The translations under genes were made by a program, and so were the position numbers. DNA of 64,000 nt from Eimeria necatrix (Eukaryota; Apicomplexa; Conoidasida; Eucoccidiorida; Eimeriidae): assembly GCF_000499385.1 (NCBI RefSeq), contig NW_013653541.1:62001-126000 (forward strand), written 5' to 3'. Positions within the stretch are counted from its first letter, which is position 1. Every line of letters starts with the position of its first letter. The notes beneath the pieces were generated by a model that was not told where the DNA came from, did no database searches, and saw only the letters and a program-made list of their open reading frames with translations. Below are positions 55,473 through 64,000 of the stretch, piece after piece.

Positions 55473-58400
55473 ATGGGCCATCGCCATCGTTCTGCTCTCA
55501 AGCAGCAGAACAAGGCCTTCAAAGGCTCATCCTCAAAATCGAAGAGCCTCAAGGAAAAGCGAAGGACTGCTGCAGCTAACGCTGCATCTCTCGCTGTTAA
55601 TAAGCCCACTACAAAATCTGAGCGAGTGCAGCAGTCTAAGCAACGTCGCGTCCAGCGGTCCCGTGATCTTCATCAGCGGCAGGTGCCAAGCGCTGATGGC
55701 CCCCCACCCAAGGTTGTGGTGCTACTTCCCTTCTCAGACTCTGTTTGCATTGACAAGGTGTTTCATAAACTGTCGCAGGACTTAGTTCAGGACCATGGGA
55801 AAGCCTCCTGCGAGGGGATAGCTGGGATGGACATGGACGGTGACGATAACACTTCAAAAGACGTTGCATCCCCCCAGCAAAATCCACACTATTGCCGGTA
55901 TACATTCTCCTTGCCAGCTTACGCAAGAAATCCACTCATACCTAAGAAGTACCAACAGAATGTGTTGCTTATCCCCGCCCCACGCATAAGTGAAACAGCA
56001 GGGAACGGAACAATGCTGGAGGAGGGAGAACCACCGGAGAGGCCAAGTGAATTACTACGGTATATGGATCTCTGTAGTTGCTGTGACGTTTTAGTGTGCC
56101 TTTTCGGAGGCAGCTGCACGTACGAAAGAAGTGCCTTTAGTAGGCGGGGATACAAAATACTGCAGGGCCTCAAGCTGCAAGGTCTTCCTCCGTCAGTTAT
56201 TGGCGTTGGATGCGTCGATCCTTCAGTGCTGGAACCGGCGCATGCGCCAAAAGGAAAAAGCTCAGCATCAGAAAGTCTTAAGTTCATGCGCCGCTTTTTC
56301 GAATCCGAGCTTGGAGCTGAAAGGTAAGCATACCATAAGTTACGGGCGTTACTTATGAATTAGAATGAGTATGCCCTATCTTTTCATGATGTAATCGCAG
56401 CAGCTGAGCAGCCAAGCAGGGCGTCCCATTTTCGCTCAAAGGATCAAATATCGGCGCGTCTGTGTGTCTCTGCCGAGACGGCAATCGCGGAACCACGTCT
56501 CGAAGCCGATGTGCTGTGTTGTGACCTGAAGAAAATTTTTCAGCATCGGAAGCGATGCAGACTGGCATAATGTCTTGAGAGCATTGGGAGCAGCTGCGTC
56601 GCTGACACAGGGCGATACAAATACGAAAACTGTTGCAAAAGGCGCCGAGGCAGCGGCTAGCAGAAGGCGGGGACACCTGCTGGCCTTGAGTTGGCGTATT
56701 GCGTGGCATCACCTTTCGGGAGACCCTGCGGCTCAGCCCGAGCCTTGCCTTGAAGCTTGTGGGCTTGTCCGAGGAGCGGGATTGACTTGCAAGTAAGTAA
56801 CGCACCCTACAGTGTGCATCAATCAATTCTTTGCGCAGTATAACGGAGCAACGTACCAAATGGCAGGGGTGTGCGCGAACGCCTGTCAGTGTGAATTTAT
56901 TCGCGATATTTTGAATTTTTTTGTGGTCCTCAGCCTGCCAGTACACATCACAGGAGTAGGAGATTTCGTGCTTTCCAGGATTGAGGCTATGGAGCCAGCG
57001 TATGAGGCAAAGAGGCGGGAACCTTCATTAGTCAATGGCCAAGCAAAAGCGGAAGTGGAAGCTCACGTGGCAAACTTGCAAGGTTGGAACGCATTTTGCA
57101 GCTGTCGAATCTGAGCGGCGTGGAATACATGCCGTATGGTTTTGGAGTAGTTGCAGTGGGCGTCTGGTGGGTAGGTGCCAAGATAACATAGGAGCTCAAG
57201 ACACAGTTTCTCGGAAGAAATGCGCTTTGGTGTGGCTTGACATGTGCGTCCTCTGCCTCTTCACAGAAGTGGTGGAGGCGTTACAACCCTTGCAGCCCTT
57301 GGATACTGCTGCTATGGAACAAACCTGGCCCACAGGAGAAGAGATGACAGCAGAAGATGGGATGGCGTCAGCAAATCGCAGGCGCGTTCGGGTTCCCAGA
57401 AATGTAGGAGATTACGAGCGAGCTTGGCTGGAGTCCGACACAGATGGTACAAACAACGACAGCGAAGAGGAAGCAAATGAGAATAGCGACTTCGAAATGC
57501 AGGAGGAAGAGGCTATTGCTGGTGAGCCGGCCGGCGATGCCCCTACAGTGTCAAGCAGAGATACTTCTGGAATTTTAGAAGTACAAGTACGGGATGCAAC
57601 CATTCACCTATTGTGAAGCGTGCTGCTCAGCGAACACTGACCCAACTACGAGCGTAGTCGACGAAGTTGATGATGATTGGAAGACCCTGAACGGTGCAGA
57701 ACAGCAACAAATGGAAGCCGATAAGTCAGCGTCTGGCGTGCAGTGACGGTTTAGCACGAACAGTTAGAAAGGTTCACGAGATCGTTTTTTCCAGTTGAGC
57801 TGGAAATTACAGTAGCGGCACAGTCGACCCCTGAAAAGGCAGGTCGTTGACTTTGACCGTATTGTGCTGCTCAGCAAGGCGTACGCAGCTCAACGCCGTG
57901 AAGCAGCAGAGATGGAAAGGGAGTTCCCAGATCAAGTACGCTAAATTGCGTTTCACGTACTTTTCACCTTTCGGTTACAACGTCGCTGGGTGGCTATTTT
58001 CACGGAAAATCCCACCATAATCGAAAGTGAGCAGATGGAACTCCTTTGAAAGTAGCAGAGGTGCTATAACTTGCGGTTTGCAGGTTGACACACCATTGAA
58101 CATCTCGGCAAAGGAGCGTTTCCAAAAGTACCGTGGTCTCAAGAGCTTCCGTTCTTCCCCATGGGCAAAGAACGAAGATTTACCGATAGGTTATGGTCGC
58201 ATTATTGATGTGTCCAACCTGAAGGTGATCTTTTGTTTAGTGCAAATGCATTCTTTTGACGTCACTACAAACATCCGAAGTAGAGACTTTATCAGAAGCG
58301 ACTAATTTTCGGAGGCATGTCACTTGCTTGCCGTTTTCTTTATACAAGCGGGAAGGTGTGTGTGCTCATCAGGGCTTGGCGGTATTTGCGTCACGCGCCC

Positions 58401-59719
58401 ACGCGGAGCTCTGCCGACTGACAGGCGGATTCTCAGGCCGCTTCTGCCGTCTTCTGATGCCTCTGCGTCATTCGTACATGCTACTGCAGCTAGTACAACA
58501 GCATCCTCCCCTTGAAGGCAAAGGTCTGTACGACGCTTTGGTCGAGGCGATGACAGGACGAATAGCGAATCGGTTTTCGGCAAGCAATCAAACCTGCACA
58601 GCAGGTGCCGTCGCCAGTGCAGACGCCGATCTGATGGTGCCCGACTTCCTTTTAGTCTCACAACTGCTGCAGCATGAGACCCAAGTGGCAGTTGTCCACT
58701 CCCAGCTAACATTCTGCGATGACCAGCCAATAAAGAGCAAGGATCCAATGTTGATGGCTTGCGGTTTCCGGAGGTGAATATCTTGGTATCAGTCCGTGTA
58801 GATGTCCCACAACTCAGTTATACAGAGCCGAAGAGACACACCTGTCATTAATACGTTTATTCTTTGGGATTCGGTGAACTTAATGGACGCAGGTTTCCGG
58901 CTTCGCCGATTTACTCGGAAGAGCCGAGGCAAGGCGTACGCAGTGCAGCTAAATGGAAGTTCAAGCGCTGGGCAGAACCAGGCTCCACTCTGACTGCAAC
59001 GGTGTATTCACCGCTGGTGCTCCCACCCTCGCCGTGTATCATGCTTCGGTCTGATAGCTCAGGTGAAATATTCGCTGCATATGCGGATACCATTTTGTTG
59101 TGGGAAAGCCAAGTTATAGACATTGAGGCCACTCGTTTTCTCCTGTAGTTTATGCCTTGTTTCTGGCCAGAACCCGACAATCTGCGTATTACAGCCTGGG
59201 GCTCAGTACTTCCGGTGAATGGAGCAAGTAGCCGTTTGATTATAAAACGTGTACTTCTCAGTGGTCACCCATTCAAGGTACACAGGCGCAAAGCAATTGT
59301 GCGCTTCATGTTTTTTAATCCCGACGACGTGCGGTGAGTGGAAGAGAATGATGCATTTAGATATGATGGAACTTCGTGCAACTGCCAGCTTCAGTTTCGA
59401 AAGAGTTCTATACAGACTCCATTTGTTCTCTAGAACTGAATCCTAGGCCGCCGTCACTCCACTCGCCTATCACTAGGATTGATGGCAGTTTGCAGCTTAC
59501 CGTTTGCTTGCCTGATCGACCTGCGTTTGTGTTTCTTCTAGATGGTTCACTCCAATAGAATTGCACACCAAGAGAGGGCTACGCGGGAATATTGTTGAAC
59601 CTCTAGGCACTCACGGTTACATGAAGTGCAAGTTCAGTGACTATCTCAAGCAAAGTGACGAGGTAGGGTCTGCAATCTATCAAAGGCGATTGATGCAGCG
59701 GAGCCATTGGCGCAGATAA
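55473..59719 (+). CDS. TSR1: TSR1-type 40S pre-ribosome maturation factor, eleven exons
   Basis: Exons: 55473-56323, 56544-56792, 56934-57082, 57267-57521, 57631-57742, 57839-57935, 58084-58224, 58349-58773, 58893-59062, 59171-59333, 59542-59719; 929 residues. Tsr1 is a GTPase-like, nucleotide-binding-deficient relative of Bms1 that binds late pre-40S particles. Landmarks: N-terminal [17 protein letters not shown] followed by a basic tail, AARP2CN-like region with [11 protein letters not shown], the acidic linker with EQTWPTGEE and [31 protein letters not shown] and [12 protein letters not shown], then [16 protein letters not shown], and in the C-terminal domain [58 protein letters not shown] and [13 protein letters not shown], ending [13 protein letters not shown]. 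The junction between exons 5 and 6 could instead be 57737/57843 (three residues shorter); the others are firm. Start: GTGACGATGG, ATG 55473. Confidence 0.94.
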
Positions 59720-60670
59720 CTTATGCATTACGGACACACAAACTTTCACACTCTAGTGCTGGAAGCCCTTGCCTGTGCATACACCTTAGAAGGCAATATC
59801 GGGTTTTGTGCCTGTCAGTGGCAGGCAAAACGCAGTTTGGTGCTTAGTTCGCCGTTGAAGCTAGTAGTGTCCATGTGGTCGACGCTCAACTCATAGATGG
59901 TGGAATTTCTCGCTAAAGATTTCGCTCAGGTTAAGGAGCTTGCTTCTGTGTGTTTTCTCATTGTTCTTTGTAGGTTCTGTTGCCCCTTTATCGGCGCGTA
60001 TTTCCAAAGTGGTATCCTCAGTCGTGGGGAGGTCTGCCAACCCAGCAACCGCTCGACTAATTTTCCACATTCCTTTAAGCTTAAGCATTTGAAAATACGT
60101 GTTTTGTAAGCTGCTGTGCTGACTGTCTGGTTTGAACACTTTATCTGTTGGCAATTTTGCACAGGCTGGTGGGACGCTGCGTGTTCCTGCTTGTTGCATG
60201 CCTGAAACATCACAAACTGTTGTTTTTGAGGTCCGAATTGCACAGGCGATTAGACTGGCACCATCTTTCTTCTGTTCGCAGTATTAGTGATCTAGTTTGC
60301 AGACGAACAGATATAGGGGTTTCGCGTGACTATCTGTGAGCGTTTTGTTGTTTGCCAAGTGGTATTCTACTTAGTGGTGGCATTGCTTTAAAACAGCAAA
60401 TACATGCAAGATATCCTAGAATTAAACTCTTGAGAGGCCTCGTATCAGAAAATTGTGCAGACAATTAAAAACGTTCCAAATCAGTAGAACGTAGCGAGCG
60501 ATTGAGACCCATCATTCATACAATGGCTCAGCATCCACACAATGAGTTGGGCCGACTGATTAAAAAAGTGGGGTTTTCGCTGGTGGTTATTCAGCAAATT
60601 TATGGATGCCAGAAGCATTCAAGATAATACGGGATGCACATTTGCATTCCAGGCTTGGAAGATGCCCAAC
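59720..60670. other. Convergent intergenic region
   Basis: About 950 bp lie between the stop codons of the TSR1-type gene (plus) and the coiled-coil gene at the right edge (minus). No gene or repeat was recognised, and open frames on both strands are short. Confidence 0.5.
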
Positions 60671-63600
60671 CTACTGACGCGGCCTTGAGTTACTCCTCGC
60701 GAGCCTGCCTCCAAAGCCTCTGCTAATCCACGATTTGCTCCCATTAGAAACAGCTGCCGGGGGTGCGCAGTTATTTTTAGTGGGCAAAGCGTGTTTATTA
60801 GGTGGCGTTGCGGGGATGGGGCTAAAGTTTTCAATACACTCCGGCGTGTTTTGGTGGTCCCCTTGCTGGGCCGACACTGCAAGCGGAGGCTGTTGCGACG
60901 TCGCTGAAGGACGAGGCCCGAATTTGCTCGACTGGGCTTTCATCGCATGCGACTGAGCAGGAGATCCTTCATCAACTGGGAGGGCTGTATCAGCTTCCCA
61001 CGAAAGCTTCGATTTGAGACGCTCCTGAGCGTGAGGTAGTGAATAAGTGCGTACAGGGCCATCTTGGACCTGTGGATGGCTGGTTGCGACTCTGGAACGC
61101 CGAAAACTTTGCGCACTAGGTGCTTCACTAGCACTGAATTGCTGGAGCACTTGGCACTCCAACTCCAGTGGCTCCTGAAATTTTATAGGTGCAGCGTTGA
61201 CACTGGAAGCCGTGCAGGTTGGACGGGTGTCGGATGCAGAAACCTGATCAAAAACGCTGTCAATCTGGTTTCGGTTAAACTCCGCCACGAGTCTTGCAAT
61301 ACCAGTGTCAAAGCTCTTGTGCCCTGTCAAACCAGTTGTTTCCTGTGCAGCGCCACTTCGCCCCCACACCCGCCCACTTTCGACCTTTGTGGGCTTGGTA
61401 TGACAAATATGCTCTTCAGGCATCTCTGTCTGCGCAGTCGACCCTTCAAGTGTTTCCATCTCGCTGATAGAAGGCCACCCATCCTTTGCCACTGGCTCCA
61501 AATGCCTGGGCACGCGTGCTTTGGACTGCTATTGCCCAACCGGTAGTCTTGCGCATTCTGTTGTATATGGGAGAATAATGGTTTGGCATGGAAGCTCAGA
61601 TTCGCACTGGCTGGTGCAATAACTGTTGAATATGTATCTTGCAGCGCAGTCTGTGCCGGGATCACAAGTGGTCGGACCATGGCTAGACGTTTGGGGAACG
61701 CAGTGAGATATGCAGGCGCACAATTCGTTTAGTCTCCATTTCCGGTCAGCTGGCAATTCAAGAGACTTGCTAAGTTGTTTTGTCAAGACATGTCTGTATT
61801 GCCGTGCCTCTCCCTCCCCTTGACCTTGCACTTCATTGTCGACGAATCTGTGATTACTCCTTTGTGTTAAGGCACCTGACCATTTTGTCTCTGCAGCATC
61901 CTGCTGGGGTTCCAAGCACTGCGACTGCTTCGCAGCATGACACAAGAGCCGGCTTGCTTTCCATTGCTGTTGACATTTCAGAAGTGTTGGTAAAGGCCGA
62001 TCTTCTGGGTTCTCTCCAGGAGCGTTCTCTTGCTTAGCACGTAAGTTTTCTTCCTTTGCAAGGTGATGGAAAGTTTCTGCTGTGATTTCCCTAAGTGAAC
62101 AACAGCTGGATTTACTGGGTCCACGGGATAAAGAGTGCTTCGTTGGGCTATGGTGAAGGGACCAACTTTTTTCTGCGTTGCAGAGGGATGAGTCATCTCC
62201 TGCTTGTGCTGCTGCATCAGACACTTCGTTGGCAAAATGGCAGGGAAAAGCGCTGATCGGCACTGCTCCAGAGGATGCAGCGTCGCTGCTCAAGAATATG
62301 ATGCCGCTGTCAGCAAGGCGCCGCACTAAATCTTCCGGATCAGAAACACCCGCATTCCTTAACATCAAGGTAATTAGAGCACGTCGATTTTGGAGCTCTC
62401 GCTGATGAGCAGGAATCGCACTATTAAAAAGGAAACTGCGTGGGTGTGAACTTGAAAACTGAGGGCGGCAATCCCCCGCCTGTACCGAGGAGTCCTGTCT
62501 CTCGCACTCACACCAAACGTTTCCGGTTCCGTTGCCTTTATGTATTTGTTGAAGTACCTGGCGCTGCTGATTCTTCAAAAATCGCATTTCTTCCGTTTGC
62601 ATTCGAACCTCGGCTTGTAAGGCTTCAAGACCTAAAACTATGAGGCGCTCCACATCAACACCATTTACAGGCATCTGGTGAATTCGCTTATCGTTCAGGT
62701 GCTCGCTCTTCTCTGGCTCTTTGGCTAGCTCTTGCAAGAGTGTGGTTCTTTCAAGATTCTTTGTCGCGTTTTCATTCTCTGGCAGTGTGTTCTGTTCGTT
62801 GGAAGTGGACCGCTTAAATTTCGGTAGCCCATTTTGGCTGCACAGCTCAGCATCTAAAGAAACGTCGCGAAACTCATTGTAATCCCGCTGCTTCGTCCGG
62901 CCGGCCGCTGCAACATTTGCTGCCGCCAGCTGCTTTGATTTTACAAGCTGCCTTGCGTCTTCTTCTGCCTTTTGAAGCTACACCAATGCACGCATCCGCA
63001 CGGCTCAGTTGAGAACAAATTTTCCCACGGCATCGAAATACTATACCAGTGAATCAAGTTGAAATTCAGTTTTGCCTACAGTATATAGAGACTATAACAG
63101 TGCGCTAAATTGATAATTTGTGTTGCTTTGACTCTAAATAGTGCCTCACCCTCTCCTGTTCTATCTCCTTACTCAGACGAATCCTTTCCTCTTCGTCTTC
63201 ACGTTTCCTCCTGGACTTTTCTTCTTCGCGTGCCGCTTCTCGTTCCCGCATCTGACGAAGCAGGTCTTCTTGGTACCGCTTTTTAGCTTCCGTCAAGCGC
63301 AGCTGACCAGGATCGACCGCACTAGAGTCACGTAAAGCACTTGCTGACCATGAATCCGCTTTATGTGAGAGTTCCTTTCCCCCGGAACCATCCTACAGGA
63401 AATATTTGAAGAGCAAAATGTAATGTGGCTTGAGCCGAGTTGCTTCATGTTGCACCAGGCTTGAACGTAGCATAGCTTTGGTGCATCTTCGGTACAGCGC
63501 CGTTATGCATCGCCTGCTGCAAGCTCTCAAGCCTCCGAATGAAAAACGCTCATTGAAATTCTAATCTCGCCGCATTTTAGAAAACTGCTCTGACTGTTGC

Positions 63601-64000
63601 CGGTTTTTTCTGCTGATTCAGAAGCTTACTGCGTTTGTCAGATGATTCGGGTTCTGTGTGGCTCGCAGCAGTGCTTCTTCTGCAACATGGCATGCATATA
63701 GTTTGTTATCATTCGTTGATTTCGAAAGGCAAGAGTTTTTCTAATGCGCAGGGAATGTGCGGGCAACAGAAGGGAAGCTGCGCGTTGCTACAAATATATT
63801 ACATGCTAACGCTGCCATAGGAAAGGGATTCGTTGAGACAAACCAGGACTTCGCAGTGGCAAAGTGAACTTCCGCTCCATAGCAGGCTCTTCAGCAAGGC
63901 GCTGGGATGGGTAAGGCGGAGGCTGTGAGCCCAGTTGGTAAAATTGTGGATGCACGAGGGCAGTTGGTTGAAGTAAGAGAGGCTGTTGGTTGATGAGCGG
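60671..64000 (-). CDS. Coiled-coil/disordered protein, 5' end beyond window
   Basis: Supported minus-strand pieces: an open exon entering from the right edge (64000 to about 63850; Pro/Gln-rich, with QPPPYPSQRLAEEPAMERKF), exon 63392-63150 (81 residues, acceptor CTGTAG, donor GAGAGG|GTGAGG), then an exon from 62977 running in one frame to a stop at 61529, and a further open frame 61513-60671. The 63392-63150 exon and the start of the next form a coiled coil (KKRYQEDLLRQMREREAARE, EARQLVKSK-type) resembling centrosomal or spindle-associated coiled coils. The rest is Ser/Pro/Gln-rich and probably disordered, with another helix near 62650 (VERLIVLGLEALQAEVRMQT). The join between the last two parts is unresolved: an unseen intron, a frameshift or a true stop at 61529 are all possible. 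The exact link from the edge exon to 63392 is also open. Confidence 0.55.

Overview
The window is nuclear DNA of an apicomplexan, most likely an eimeriid coccidian (Eimeria or Cyclospora-like). The grounds are dense CAG/GCA trinucleotide runs giving poly-Q and poly-A tracts in coding and non-coding DNA, degenerate AAACCCT-like telomere-type repeats, intron-rich genes with GT/GC-AG splice sites, and a very large multi-module thrombospondin-type-1 (TSR) surface protein of apicomplexan style. No bacterial operon, CRISPR array, rRNA or convincing tRNA was seen. All multi-exon models were built by hand from splice signals, reading-frame phase and family motifs. Exon lengths sum to whole codons in every complete model.

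Layout: (1) 725-5144, minus strand: nine-exon leucine-rich-repeat plus coiled-coil protein. (2) 7156-9321 (minus) and 10166-12253 (plus): a head-to-head pair of single-exon membrane/coiled-coil proteins that look like diverged paralogues, separated by an 844 bp shared upstream region. (3) 14720-16123, plus: three-exon small protein ending in a ubiquitin-interacting motif. (4) 18261-23569, plus: nine-exon lipase maturation factor (LMF) family membrane protein. (5) 23966-24784, plus: a highly charged helical protein. (6) 25404-32661, minus: thirteen-exon EXO1-type exonuclease with all catalytic carboxylates. (7) 35257-51341, plus: a seventeen-exon, about 3,891-residue type I membrane protein with 16 TSRs, 11 ShKT-like six-cysteine modules, 4 Notch/LNR repeats, about 5 sushi/CCP-like modules, several unnamed modules, one C-terminal membrane span and a 239-residue tail. 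(8) 55473-59719, plus: eleven-exon TSR1-type 40S ribosome maturation factor (the name is unrelated to the TSR domain). (9) 60671-64000, minus: a coiled-coil/disordered protein cut by the right edge.

The genes do not form one pathway. They combine housekeeping functions (mismatch-repair nuclease, ribosome assembly, ER lipase folding) with probable parasite-specific genes (the giant adhesin-like protein and the membrane/coiled-coil pair). The most notable observations are the giant receptor-like gene with its repeated uncharacterised modules and phase-1 exon architecture, an apparent excess of GC-AG introns (five of about 58 hand-modelled), a perfect 38-bp inverted repeat between EXO1 and the giant gene, and the inverted paralogue pair.
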